A stretch of DNA of 64,000 nucleotides, from the NCBI GenBank assembly GCA_964036275.1, contig OZ038436.1, positions 17,077,904 through 17,141,903 of the forward strand, written 5' to 3'. Both the position numbers and the translations under genes were made by a program. The DNA comes from Litoditis marina. Taxonomy: Eukaryota > Nematoda > Chromadorea > Rhabditida > Rhabditidae. The notes below the pieces were generated by a model. It did not search any database and was not told where the DNA came from. It saw only the letters and a program-made list of their open reading frames with translations. This document shows positions 11,146-24,800 of this stretch, piece after piece; the stretch's first letter is position 1, and each line of letters opens with the position of its first letter.

Positions 11146-12537
11146 TCACCTCACACGACCGAGACAAGGGGTGGAATGAATAATAGTTAGCAAACAGAGA
11201 CAATTGAGTTGAGAGGTACAAGTCATATTCCAACTTCAGAATTGTTTCAATCAATCAGGTTTAGATATTTCTAGAACCTCTGCGCATGTTAACTTCAAAA
11301 CGCTCTACATCGTCTGATGAACTAAACAGAATCTCTCGATAGATGTAGTTTGAGAACGATTAGTACAATTCGGTCGTTTCGGTAGTTTGTCGTTATAATT
11401 AAGGTATTTGTCTTTAGATGACATGGAAGCCCATAGGCCTTGTGAGTAGCTATTACGTACAGTTAAACTTTGCCGTGCCGAAGTAAGACTATATACTAAG
11501 CAGAAACTATGAGGGGAATAAATTTGATTTGCTTGTAGTTAGAAATGGTTAACTTTCCAATTGTCATACCGCGACTGGTGAACATCAGTGAGTAGTAATC
11601 ACAGTTCCACTAGTGCCGTATCCGTACAACTAAATTTGATGTGTTATGTGCCATTTTACACTCAGAACATGAAAATCTGGAAAAAGTGGTTTAAGATGGT
11701 ATTTTTCGACTACAACTCCCTTGCAACTTTTTTTGGTCCGACTGCTACTTTATTGTGGGCGTTTTACGGGCGTTTTGCTTTATGTTTGCGTGTAGATGAC
11801 GCCTTATATGACCGGTTTCCTCGAAAAGTCGAAGGATATTGAGGATCGCTTTTATTCTCCATTCGAAACATTCAACTGCATGTTTCACACGATCTCGGAC
11901 TATATTTAGAAAAACTACTACTTTGCTATGCAACTGAAAAGAGCGATAACCCCTTCACTACGCGAAAAGTTGTGTCGAATGCTAATCGAACTATTTCGTT
12001 CGAACGTCTGCGGAACAATTCCATGACCTTTTGTGTTAGTCAAGTTGGAAAGTAATGGGGACAGAACATTTGGTCAAAGATTGAAATCAGCATCTCTACT
12101 CACGAACCAAAACTCCTTTTTTTATATGAAAACCCAATATTTTTTGGAAAGCGAATTGTAAAAAGGATGAAAATGTTACCAGAGTGTGACTGAAAAGTGT
12201 GAAACGTGAGTGGACTCGACACGACTTTTCATCACATCACCTACGTTTTTGATTACAACTCTTGTCTGATACTTCTGTAGATTCATTTTCGACCAAAGTA
12301 TTTGATTGTGTCAGCGACACAAATGAATAATTTTTTATTGATAACAAATCTCTTTGTCTTTTTACATCCCCTCTGATACTTTTGTACTACTGTGCGCGTA
12401 ACAGGGTAACTAATCCGATTTTCCCAAACTTACTTCTTCATTTAACCAACTGAAGAATATCATCAAATCTTCAATGTAAAAATTTAAGTGTTTAATCGCG
12501 AATAAACTGATATTATTTCCTTCACGTTGTTAACTTT

Positions 12538-12785
12538 TCCCTAATTGCGGTTATGTCATATCCGCCACAGAAGTTTTAATACTGAATTTAGCTCGAATTC
12601 AATTTTATATCTGCTATGATGGTCGAGTTTCATTTTTCTTCTCTACAAACTGTGGTTTTGTCATATCCCCCACAGAAGTCTTAATAATGAATTCAGCTCA
12701 ACTCCAATTTTATATTTGATATATTTGTTTTCTTTTTGTTTTTCCTAATTGTGGTTATGTCATATCCCCCACAGAAGGCCTAATA
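12538..12785. repeat. Three-unit tandem repeat with TCATATCCCCCACAGAAG core
   Basis: Three units of about 110 bp carry the core GGTT[A/T]TGTCATATCC[G/C]CCACAGAAG followed by TTAATA-TGAATT-AGCTC. The third unit is truncated. Each unit contains an intron-acceptor-like CCACAG, but no exon follows. Confidence 0.75.
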
Positions 12786-13644
12786 GGGGTGTGTATCTCG
12801 GCATGTTACGCAATTCACTTTTTAATCCCGGTGCCTGGGGCGACTGCCTTGACAGAACGGGTTCGCCTTTCACCCAAGGCGCTGCCAGCCAACACACGTT
12901 TTCCCCTTCCTAATGTGACCCGTTCCGTCTGCCACACATTCTTTAGCAAAACTGTTCTCGAGTTCTAGTCTTCCTATACTAGATGTATATGAAAAAGGCA
13001 CGTGACGTGAAAAACGTGTGTTTCTCGCGTTTCACTACTGTTTCTGACCTCGAAGCATTTTCATTGTGCTATGGTTTAAGTTTGCTTATGTTACGTTCTG
13101 GCAAAATTTGGGTTTTGTACTGTTCATCACCAAACTACAACTAAACATACACAGTTTTTCCGCCATCCTAATTTTAATAGAAAAAATATAGTTGAATGCT
13201 AATCTTTTCATCGTTTCGTTTTTTCTGACAGTTCGAGACTCTCTGCGTGAAACCAATTCCAAACAATTGGGTTTTTCGCGAACGCATCGGAATACGTAAA
13301 ATTTGCATGTAATTAGCACAGCAAGAGGTCAACCAGTTTTTTCAAGAGAAAGGTGAAAATCAAGTTTTTTGGGCGTTTCTGCCTCGTTTGATTGCATTTC
13401 ATTTGTGTTTTGTGGTTTCGCCCCCTGCATGTGTGATTACATTAATTGGGGGCGTGCGTTTGTTGTGCGAAACTTTCTTCTCGAAAACAAGAAATGGCAT
13501 AGTTCAGTGACAGCACAAAGGTACTTAGTCTGGTCAGGCAACCGTTTCATTCCCATTCATTTACATGTTTTATATGTAATCAAAACTTGACTCATGTTAA
13601 CGTGGAAAACTAATCAGTCCGTGGGAACGTGCTGTAGAACAGTT

Positions 13645-14121
13645 GTTAAAGGGACCGTTCCTCTTTAATTTGGAGGTTCGAGCTGATTAGTTGATATTGT
13701 TCACATAAAAAAACCGAAATCATTCCTGTAGGTGTCAACTTCCTGTCTTGCTCCGTGTTCTCGAAAATGTGGCGCGACCACGCGCACGTACATACACCGC
13801 CGAGTTCACCTACGTACAAAATTTTCAAAATATCAATAAAATTACAAAACCATATTCAAAACATGGCCAAACTTACCAATATTAAATCTGTGGAGAAAGA
13901 TTTGTAAATATCATGAAAACTACTAAGCAGTGATAGATTAAGGATAGCTGCATTACAGTAACCCAAATCATGTTGGCTTCTGTTTTGCTTCGTATTAATG
14001 TGGTTTTCTGAACTCTCTGTACGTAAGGTATAAACTTTCATTACAAAACAGAATAAATGACGTTTTTCATTTTTCCAAAACTACCTACTTTGCACATTGT
14101 AGAGGTACGGTCCCTTTAAAC
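13645..14121. mobile_element. MITE with TTAAAGGGACCGT inverted ends
   Basis: The left end TTAAAGGGACCGTTCCTCT and the right end AGAGGTACGGTCCCTTTAA are inverted copies with one difference. The interior from about 13950 matches 46670-46840, including GCATTACAGTAACCCAAATC. Length about 475 bp, no coding capacity. A non-autonomous DNA transposon fits best. Confidence 0.7.
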
Positions 14122-14134
14122 TTTCTTCGCGTTT

Positions 14135-14480
14135 CACTGAAGGTTTTGTATACTAGCAATCTGAACGATCCCTAACTGTGTCAGGAATAGAGATACAGCA
14201 GTTTATTCCTAAACCTATGTTTATAAGGTAGATGTTATGTGTTTCATACTGTTAGCGAATTGCACAGTCACGTGAAACACGTTAAACACAACATAACTCA
14301 GAAACGTGGTGCACGATTCCTCATTAAAATGTAATTTTACGTGACTATTCAGTTTACTTCAAGTTAAAGGTTTTGTAGTTGTACGGTACCAATCTGAATG
14401 TGGTCCCTACTGTATCAGAAAAAGAGATACAACAGTTTATCACTAACAACTGTGTTTATAAGGTATATAATATGTGTTTT
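14135..14480. repeat. Imperfect direct duplication
   Basis: The segment from about 14138 (AGGTTTTGTA, CAATCTGAA, AGAGATACA, GTTTATAAGG) recurs from about 14368 in the same order and orientation. The two units are about 115 bp and offset by about 230 bp. No function seen. Confidence 0.6.
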
Positions 14481-16424
14481 ATCCTTCATTTTGCTCCTGT
14501 CGGTTCTTTCTGTGGCTATATCGGTGCAATATCCAGACGACAAAGAGTGTCTCGATGTTTGTGAGACCACTATTTCTTTGTAACCGCAGTGTTAACATAC
14601 ACCTCTACTTTCCTTTTCACGCAACTTTTTTGTGTCGGTTCGTTGTGAACAAACCAGAACATGCCACGGCTTTCGCATATTCAGTTCTTTCCGAGTTTTG
14701 TGGTATCACACCTCGCCCTGTCTACCAAGATCGTCCGCCTCTACTCTACTTAACACACTTGTGCAGTCCTGCAGTAGGAAGTTGGGACTTTTGTCTTTTT
14801 CCCACCAGTAGGAATTTTTAGACAACTTCAAGATTCCGCTATTCTGTTCTGAATAAGTACATTGTTTTTAAAACATATTTCAAAAAGTTATGTCCACCAG
14901 GTTTTTCTCTAAGTTTTTAAATCACAAGTGGACTATAAAATTTTCTTCATACTTACTTTAGTCCTGCACTATTCAGTCTAAGTTTCCGACGTCCAGTACT
15001 TTGTTATTGCGGTGAAAGTGTACAAAACCGCAAATCTGTCGTTGAGTTCTCTGACACTCCTACTTGCTTAGAACATCAATAAACTTCAAACTGCCTACTG
15101 TATTTGTGCGCGAGGGCGTGAAATAGATTATAGCAGGAGTCTGGCCGCGCCTCGTCCACTTTTTGTACTATCGGCTATCATTCGAAGCGTCTGACAAAAG
15201 TTACAGGATCTAATAGTACACATTATCACCCCCTCTCACGATTTGGCGGATCTACCCTGTCATTCACGCTCCATCGAATAGTATTCATTTGGCGAGAATT
15301 ATCCATCAAGCTCACGTTTCGGTGGTAAAACACGCACGTGAAACATCAAAACACGTGACATTCTGGAGAATTATAACGTACTTGATGTGATACTTGATCA
15401 CGTTATATGTGACCATTTCATTTACTATCAGTATACAGTTTTTTTGTGAACTCCTCTGTTCAATGACATGCAGGAGTTTTACTCTTTCATCTAATTCCCC
15501 GAGTGTAGAAACTTTTTTGTACTTAGTTGTCTCCCGCAGCCATCCGGTCATTGGAATAATTGGATTGGTTCTACTCCCTACCTTCCTACACTTTGAACTG
15601 CTACACGGAGTTAAGTCTGTGTGCTAAAACGCAAAAAAGAGCAGTTTCTCAGGAACTGGTTCACATGAAAATTTGGACCTTCCGTTAGTGGCTCATGCGA
15701 ACATATAGAGTTTACTACAAAAATTTTAAATTTTGTTTCTAGTTTCCACTCTTTCTAAATAAACGCTGTATTTTACCATCCCCTCATTTTTGTAGTTTGA
15801 TCTGTGTTGCTTTGGGTCGGAACTCGTGGAAAATGGATCGTGTCTAGATCAAACTGCAACGATGATTTTAGTGATTTTCCCATAGGACGAGTATTACTCA
15901 ACGCGAGAAAAACGTTTTGTCGGCTGTTTTCTGTGTCACTGATCCTCTCTGAACTTTGGCTCTGAAAAACGGTGATTATCCGTAAAAGTGTCACCTTTTG
16001 TATTGTTGTTCAAGGTCTCCGAGTAGCCTCGTGAAGGAACCTTTTCCATTCATTTCATTGTTCCCTCCAGATAGATGGTTATATTGGTAGAACACCCACA
16101 TGAATGATTCGATGGAGCAACCACTTGCTAGACTGACCTAACGCTTTGTGAAACAATTTTATGATTATCTACTTTGTTTATTCGTAAAACCGGAAGCTGT
16201 TTGTTGCAAAGTTCACGAACAAGTTGAGGTATAGGCAAAATCATCAACTCCCAGTTTTCTTCTAGCTACTCGAGATTCAAGATTCAATATTTCATCGATT
16301 ACTTAGACTCGTTGAGAATGGGTGCTCCTTGACATAGATCATCATCTCTGCATACTCGAAATATATATTGCTATCGATAAAAAGCAATGCTCGCTTAGAT
16401 GTTCATGAACTATCATTCGTAGTT

Positions 16425-16570
16425 CGGTGGGTGCTTTCCCTGATACGATCTCATGAGTTCGGTGAGGGATTGCTACTACCTACTAGGTGGTTTTATACTC
16501 ACCACAATGCAGTCTCAGCCATCTAGCGCGGTAGCAATTCCCATAAACTTATGAGACGTTCCCACTATCT
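16425..16570. repeat. Diverged inverted repeat (foldback)
   Basis: The left arm (ATCTCATGAGTT, AGGGATTGCTAC) pairs with the right arm (GGTAGCAATTCCC, CTTATGAGACG). Arms of about 45 bp flank a loop of about 50 bp, with gaps and mismatches. Likely an old MITE. Confidence 0.5.
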
Positions 16571-17019
16571 TTATTACAAGAAATGCATGAACAGTTCATC
16601 AACTCTTTGCGAGCTTTCAATGTTATGGCATAGCAATCATTAGAATCTCACCCAACGTTAGTGAGCTAATGTTCATGAGGGGATTTCACTTGCGAAAAAC
16701 AGCTATCGCGTCGGGGCGTATCTCACTGATAGTTCGGTTGTGCCAAACTACGTGCATCTGTAGCACATGAAGTTACACAACCGTCGTATAATTGATACCT
16801 TTGCACCGTTTAAACATGCACTTACCCCTGTTTTAATCGTTTAACATCCAATAAAACTTTGTGTGAAACAAGACAGCACTTGAATGGGTCATAAATGGTT
16901 GAGACGGAAGGTCGAGAAAGAGAAATTGGCTTGCCGCTTACGTGAAGTAAGTTATACGATCGTGGCAACAGCAACGCGAGAGCACACTTAACGTTGTGCA
17001 CCTAATTTTCCAACAATGA

Positions 17020-17215
17020 GTTTCATGTGATTCATTAACAATAGTTTCAAGGTTGCTAAATTCTCATAACCTTTCACTCGCAAATACTTCTTCTACCAGA
17101 GGCGTTTTCTGGTTCTGCTGCTGCCACACGTTCACAAGTTTCACGTGATTACTACATTACTCTATCATTGTAGTTTCAAGGTTTCTCACTTCGAATGGCC
17201 ATCTCATAACAAAAA
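17020..17215. repeat. Degenerate direct duplication
   Basis: AAGTTTCACGTGATT and GTAGTTTCAAGGTTTCT in the second half match AGTTTCATGTGATT and ATAGTTTCAAGGTTGCT in the first, in the same order, offset about 130 bp. Both end in CTCATAAC. Confidence 0.5.
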
Positions 17216-17782
17216 TTGTTAACACAACTTTTCTATCATCAAATACAAACACTTCCCTGTCACGCTACCAGGACCCCAGCGCTACCGTAACTTCATAATC
17301 TGGAAAGACTAAGTGTTGTAATGAATTTCATTGATAGAGAACAAAAAGAGCTCATGTGTTTTGGAACGTAGTTACTGATTAGTTCTCTTAGATTTGCTCA
17401 AACAAGAGGGTTCTGTCTTAGATGAAATTTGTCTATACAAATTTGTGGTAGAGCGTAGCAGCAAATTGAAAAGTACAGAATCAGCAAAACTACTAAGTAT
17501 ATTCGATCAACTGTTTCACAACTCTGCAGAGACCACTTTTGCATTACGTATACTTTGGTTTTCTCTGACGTACTTGTTTCAAACCCGATTTCGGTTGAAG
17601 AAATAATGTTCGCCGACATCGAACTAACGCGATCAATCATACCTACATGCTCTTTTTAGGAACAGTTTCTAGAAAGTCACATCTAGATAGTGTTAAGATG
17701 TTATCTCAATATTCATTCTCGTGTTCTATGGAATTTCCGATATGACTGTTCTTTCAATCAGTCGCCTGAATAGAAACTCAGT

Positions 17783-17868
17783 TCCTCACCGCATGTGGGA
17801 CTCGAACCAACCATAGAATCATTACAATCACAAACGCTCGCCACTACACTAGTTGTACCATGGCAGAA
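17783..17868 (-). repeat. tRNA-like repeat module
   Basis: On the minus strand it reads TAGTGTAGTGGCGAGCG (A box) then GGTTCGAGTCC (B box), with a longer than usual spacing and no matching acceptor stem. Another member of the tRNA-derived repeat set. Confidence 0.5.
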
Positions 17869-18874
17869 AAAAAGAAGATCTGGTTACTTATACACGTCCT
17901 CAGATGAGATATACGGTATGATGTGGTTGCTAGTTTGACCACGACTGTACGTCTGTACGTAACTCTTCACTCTCTAATTCTAATTGCAACATCACTAGGC
18001 TCGTCTCTATCCGGCTCAACTGAAAGCGACTCACTCGATGCAAGCTCACGATTCACTTATAGGACAGTTCGAGTTTTTTGTAATGTCGTAGAATGCCAAT
18101 AGATGAATTCGAATACAGCAATACACTCTCGGTGACAATTCTGAGCAAGTTAAACAGTTGATTTATCGATTTACAACAGGGTTTTTAGTTGTCTGTATAT
18201 CTTCACAATGATCTCACCGTTCTAAATGTCATGCTTTCTCGTATATTCATTCACATCACTTTGGTACGAGGCGGTGATAGTGATCACAGATCTTTCTAGT
18301 AACAGCCATGTTGTGATTTGATGTGGGTTGACGTTTATAATGCTCTAATTTACGCTTCTCTGTGACCCTCTCACATCATGTACATATATCGCTCCATCAG
18401 CGAACATTCACTTTCTCTTACTTATGCCTCTAAGTTAGATAATTCGTTCGCAGTTTTTAAAGGGTTTTTTTCTTGCATGCTTCACGCAATTCACAACCTC
18501 AGTAGCAAACTCGGAGTGATTGTCTTGCTCTTTTTCTACGTGCACAAAGAGTTGTGGAATCTCATAGTCTTCTGGGGTTGTATCGTATAGAGTGAGAAGT
18601 ACTGTACTCATTCTGAACTCTTATCATGTAGAACTTTTACCATGTAACAAAATCGCTGGACAATATATTGTCCCTACTGGGTCAAAATATGCATTCCTAT
18701 TTAATTTGTTTTCAATTATTGTGATGTTTGTATTCGTGATACAATTTACTCATATAGTACTCTTTTCTTGCACACTACGAAATTCATTCATCACGTAAGT
18801 CTGACCAAGGCTGACCACATATATGCTACACTTCCACAATAAATAGTTTATAACTGTTTATTTCCAGTCCGGGT

Positions 18875-21800
18875 ATGCGACCGTTAGAGCGATTTTTCCA
18901 CTGGTACGGGCGTCTCGTTGCCCGCCGGCCCTGGCCCTTCATTGTAAGTTTCAAATGACGATCATCCATTACCAATCTACTTGTTTTCCACTTTTCGCGA
19001 CTGAAATTGCCCTGAACGGGTTTAGAAAAAGGTTATCGACGGTCACGAGTTGTTTCTGACGTCATAACGAATGTCTCTCGAAACGATGAAAACCGATGAA
19101 AACGGAGTTGGGGAGAGAAGGACATTTGAAGATTATGGAAAAACAAAAACTACTATTGTACTAGAAAAACAAATCTCACGATTTCATTATCATTTGTTGT
19201 TTTTGGCTTGAAAATATGCTTTTGACACTAAGAGAAAGTAAACCAGCTTGGTTAGAACTTGCGAGATTGACCGAAGCGCACCGGAATCAAACTACAAACA
19301 ACGAATACCGTAAAGGCTTGCCTTGGAAAGAGCTAATCCATAGATCAGTATTGATTCAGGATGTCAGAATGAGCTAAGTGGTTCAGTGGCCTCAGTTTTC
19401 AACATGATATTACTATTTTGAATGATTCAAACTTTTTGGTTGATTGCAATTTTAACTTACATGTTACCTTAACACAGGGAATCGGAACCACGCTTACTGA
19501 AAGTAATATCTCACTCCTTGAAATAGAAATCGATAGAAATTTGTTTAGTTTCTCTTTCAATTAAAGAAGCACAAATCTCAAGTTTCTAGTAGAGAGGAAA
19601 CAAATCTTACGTTTCTGTAGGCTTCAAATAGCAAATAACAAGCTTTTTTCAATCATCGCCTTTTCAGGTCGTACCGACAATTCTGACCATAATTGCCTCG
19701 TACGGAATGCTTTTCTTCCACAGCCAGGACGATATCTGGGATATTTATGCACCGACCAACGGTTTATCGAGGGTGGAAGAAGCCCACTTGAAACAGTTCG
19801 AATACGCCTCGGGATCTCATCACCACCGTGTTAGTTTAGCACAATGTCAGAGATCTTCACGTGAAACACACGTGATGTAACCTGTTCTCTGGGTCTCGCT
19901 TTTCGCTTTATCTATATGTCTCTCTAACTGTGACCGAAACGTACTGGTTCAAAGTTTTTGTACCTCTATCGATTTATCTCTGTCACTCAACATCACCAGA
20001 CAGTTCGGTGTTGATGTTAGTGACAAACAAGTTCCACTTTTCAAAAAAAGATTATATTCGAAATAGCTAAGACACTACTATTATTCTTAATAATAGTGTT
20101 TAAACGAGAAAACAGTATGTGAACATGATTAGGTTACTGTGCTCAGACCACCATCCAAAAGTCCTAGTGACACGATTAGTATTTGTTCAAATAAAATAAC
20201 CCAGTATGTGAACACATGCACAATGTCACCGTACTTTTAAAATACGAATGTTGCTGGAAATCTTTAGTTCTATGGCTCAATCTTGCCAAGTTGCGGCTTT
20301 TCCCGCACTTTTTCGTCTTTTTCTAAAACTTGATCTGGGTGTGCGGTATAACGCGATGTATACGAAGGCAGTAGACCGCAAAATGCGGCAAGCGTTTGGT
20401 GACCAAACCAACAAGTTTTCATGCAACATTCATATGACGAAATATAGCCACTCAACAGTTTTTCGACTATATCTTAGAAAATATTATTGTCGTGCAAATG
20501 AAAACCTATTCTAATAAATTATAGAAAAACTCGTGATGAGAAAACTGTTTGGTGTTGAGAAGAATGGTTGAATAACACTAGCAAAGTACAGAGATCTAAC
20601 TACAGACGCGCCAGACTGAAACAAGATGGCTAACCCAATTCTTTCAGGTGCAAATATTGGTCAGTCGAAAGGATGGCGGCAATTTGTTACAAACGGAACT
20701 TTTGGGGGAAATTGCTGAAACACATAGGGTAAGTCACGTCTAGTAAACAGAAATCTCACGTAAAACTGCTAGAAACATCAGCAGAGTGCAAACTATCACT
20801 TTGTTCTGGGTACTGATCTATTTCACTCTATCATAATATATTGAATCCATCAGTATACTGTAATTGTTTGGCGGTGGGGTTGTAAACTACACAAAACGAG
20901 TTTGTTTACGATACGATTTTCATATCTGTCTACGATTCTTGATAGGAAGTTGTAATGATATGACAAGATCATTTTCTCACTTCAGTATATCGCCGACAAT
21001 GTCACTTTGTCAAATGGAGAACAAGAGTTCACCTACAACGAAGTCTGCGGAGCCTACTGTAATGACAGTAACTCGGCTGTCCTAGCATTCTTGCAGGTTA
21101 GTTGATGATCTACTTTCCCATGTTTTCCACAATTGACTCTGTTTTTATGAACTTTCTAATGGAATGAAATAGAATATTGTTGGTTTTCTTGTTAGACCGA
21201 ACACGAGGTGATATGATGTTTTATTTAGTGCTGACGTTTCGGTCTAACAAGAAAATCAACAATACATTACAAAAATGCCGAGGTTCAGAGACGATAGGAC
21301 ATGGAGAATAGAACAGAATAGTTTTTCGCGATTGAACACGTGCATTTCCACATTAGATCACGATAACACTAACACGATAAGGATCGGATGAATTTAATAT
21401 GGTCAGCACCTCCATATACCGAAAAATTTCACTAAATTTGAATTCCAATCTCAACGTCCCAGAACCTTTGATATAGAAAACATCCGAAACAGCAAAACTG
21501 ATTTCCATCATGATAGATTATTCTATCTAAACATATTTTGAGAATACTCCTCTTCAGGCGGTTGTAGAATCAGATGGTTCGTCCTCCTCCCTCCAACTCA
21601 CATTCCCCAATGCTAAGGCCCTACAGAATAGGGTATTCATGGGATATTCCCTGGGAGATCTGAGTTTCAAACCAACGAGACACGAGGAACAAGTCAACCA
21701 GGCTCGACTCTTCATCCTACATTACATGGTAATTCACGTGGAACACGTTATGGAAGTGACATATTCGATTAAACGGTTTCGAAGGGTTTGTAGAATTTCA

Positions 21801-24800
21801 GACCACTGGAACATACGTTACAGAAACTTCCGAAATGTTAACGAAAAACCGTTTATCAACAGAAAAATTAAAGAAAACTTAGGGTACTTTGGCTGATGTT
21901 TTTGGCGGAAAACGTATCAGATTCGCAAACAGTTAGAATAAGTGGTGTAGGTGTAGTTACTTCGAATACTAAAAAAAACTTCCGTAACGTCAGGTTGATA
22001 CAACAATAAAGAACGGCAAAGAGATGGCGCTCAACTTCGAGATGGAACTTCGTCGTATCTTCGAATCTTTGGCGCAGTCCTCAACCGACCTCAACTACGC
22101 ACTTCTCAGTCGCACCAGGGAGCTGGAGGAACAGAGGTATGCTTTTGTGTTTGGTTCAAGAAAGAATATCAAGACTAGAACATGCTCGGGTTAATAAACA
22201 GCGGAACACGGAGAGAAAAAAAATACAATTGTTCGATAGATTTAAAGTTTCCCTTTTTTTTGCATGGATATTTGAAAGTGTCTTTATTTGTTGGTGTCTA
22301 GTATGTTCGACGCGGATATGAAATCGTTGACGTCACCCCAAAACCAATTTGGGATTCTCCCATTCTTTGTAACTGTGCACGACTTCGTAGAACGGATAGT
22401 ACTTCAAACGGTGCTTTCGGTCCTGATAAAACACTGAAAAATGGAAGATAACCAACAAAAATGTTTTTAGGAAAATCACCCTGATTGCCATTCCGTTCCT
22501 GTTCCTGACGGTTCTCGTCCTCTCGTTTTTCATGCTGCTCACCCTCTTCGACTATCCCTTATACCGCAGTCAACACGTAGAGGTAAGACACATATTTCAT
22601 CTGTTTCTTTTCCAAGTCATTTGAATTGATATAAAAATCATATTCTTCGTAAACGTTTTCCTACAAAAACACAACAGTTCATTTCATCGAAAGCTCAGAT
22701 ACTCTCTCAACTCACTTGACCACAGCTGTTTTGTCAGAGTGTTAAAAGTTTGAGTCAAGTTTTATCCGAAACTCGGAGACAAAGTTTTTTATTCGGAAGC
22801 TCTAAAACAAACGAAGAATTTCCAACATTTCAAACCTCGATTGATCACCTTGTGTGATATTTTGTCAATCTGTATTTCCCTCCCTGGTTGGGGTTATTCT
22901 TCGTCATTCAAGTTGGATTATTTAACTTTTCCACTTGAATTTCAGTCCCTGTTGGGTGTGTTGTCCCCGGGCATGGCCCTTTGGACTGCGGGTGGTCTGC
23001 TGTTCTGGCTGGGCTTCCCGTTCAGCAACATTCTCACGGTCGTGCCCTTCCTGGTGGTCACTATTGGAATCGATGACGCCTTTCTAATTCTGGCCGGATG
23101 GAGACATGCCAAGTATGTGGGGACCCATCTAAGAAAGTTACCGTTCAACTAGCGAGGCAGTTCTGTAGCGGCCTCGATGAGAGAGTGTGCAGGTCATTGA
23201 GCCGCAAACCGCCTCAGCCTGTCTGCGGTCTCATTGACCTGAGTGCCTTCTCGCTTTTTCAGCTTGTTAACCGCTGAAAATTGGCGCAAATGTTTCTGAG
23301 TTTTTGCATAGAGTTATACAATCTTTGTTGTAGTTTGATCTCAGTACACCCCATAATTCACAAACTTGGACGGCAGAGCAACGGGACCAAACTACAAGCC
23401 AAGTGGCCAGCCACTTTTGTAGTGGTCCCGAACAGTGTGCAGGTCAGAGACGAGCAGACGCTCTCAGCTTATCGCGTCCTCATCGACCTACATGCTCCTT
23501 TGGTTGTGTAGCTAACCATTCGTAGCACATTTGCGCAAATGTTATTGCTCAGAAACAGTTATGCTAATGGTTGATGAAAGAAATCACGTAAGTAACGATG
23601 AAAAATACTTATTTGTTTAATGCAACTTGAAAATCATTTTCAAAATGTCTTTTTGAGGAAGGACTGTTCCCTGGAGGCCCGAATGGGTGAGGCCATATCC
23701 ATATCAGGAGCTTCAGTGTCCGTCACCTCAATCACAGGTACACTACAAACAGTTGATATAGTCACGCGACACGTGAGAAAATAACAATCAGGACACGTTT
23801 TCAGATTTTGATGACTTTTCTTTCGTACACGGGGAAACATTATCTCTTCCCACGGAAAGAAGTTGATCGCTCACTTCAACACACATATTACGGTCATTTC
23901 GGCCAACTTTGTTTTTGACTGAAGTTGATGAATTCATCACTCCTAGTGACCTTACTCTGTTGTCGACGTATTCAAGGTTATGGTTTGAGTAGTTTCGATT
24001 CGGTGCTTATACTACATTTGGGTACATTTTGCCGTTTAGATGTCTTGTGTTTTGCCATCGGACTGTTCTCCAATATGCCAGTTGTACAACTTTTTTGTCT
24101 TTACACCACTGTTGCTCTCTTCATCGATTTTGTGTACCAGGTTAGTGTTAGTAAAACCAAGTCGAAAGCTTCAAAAGTGTTGAGAATTTCCACGAAAGAA
24201 GGGAAACAGAAAAAAATAAATTTTACTATAGTATATACAAAACGTGTGATTCCAGAAACATCCATTTTCAGATGACTTTCTTCACCGCTTGGGTCGGAAT
24301 ATTGGGACGACGGAAGATACGACTGGACGAAGAGAGAAAACTTGGAGGAGAAAGGGTGGGTCGGCCTGCTGAAAAGTTATTGGGTTTCTGAAAACTACAC
24401 CATCTCACCTGATGTTGAATTCATCAATAGACATTGTTGAGGCTAGCGTATACACATGGAATTCTACGACAATCAACCTTTTCGGGAAAAAAAGCGAGAT
24501 CTCGAAAATACCCCATTGTTCAGTTGTGACGTAATCTTTACCGTTTCTGCACGTTCTGGTACTAGCTGATATCAAAATACGCGTTCAGTTCGGCTCCCTT
24601 TCAAAGGCAAAAACTTTGAAAAAGTGGTGGAAATCATAAAATACAGTATTCCATGTACACATAATGCCCTATTTCAGCAAGAAACTTCCTCCTTCGAAAA
24701 GTTGAAAGCAAAACTGAAGGAGTCTACCTCTTCCTTCTCTCTTTCTTTCCCCAATCGTTCGGTCGACGAAAAAGAGAAGACAGCAGTGGAGGAGTTCGTC

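Larger units (their letters stand above)
11146..18867. other. 7.7-kb gene-free, repeat-rich spacer
   Basis: I find no exon chain or domain here. It contains a three-unit tandem repeat (12538-12785), a MITE (13645-14121), direct duplications (14135-14480 and about 17020-17215), a foldback (16425-16570) and a tRNA-like module (17783-17868). A frame ending near 14580 starts with a hydrophobic stretch and ends in a short Cys-containing tail, but nothing supports it as a gene. The last kilobase probably contains PTR upstream control DNA. Confidence 0.5.

Noticed and set aside
14398..14583. Small frame with hydrophobic start and a Cys-containing tail
   Set aside because: It begins inside a duplicated non-coding segment, has no convincing splice or start context and no known family.
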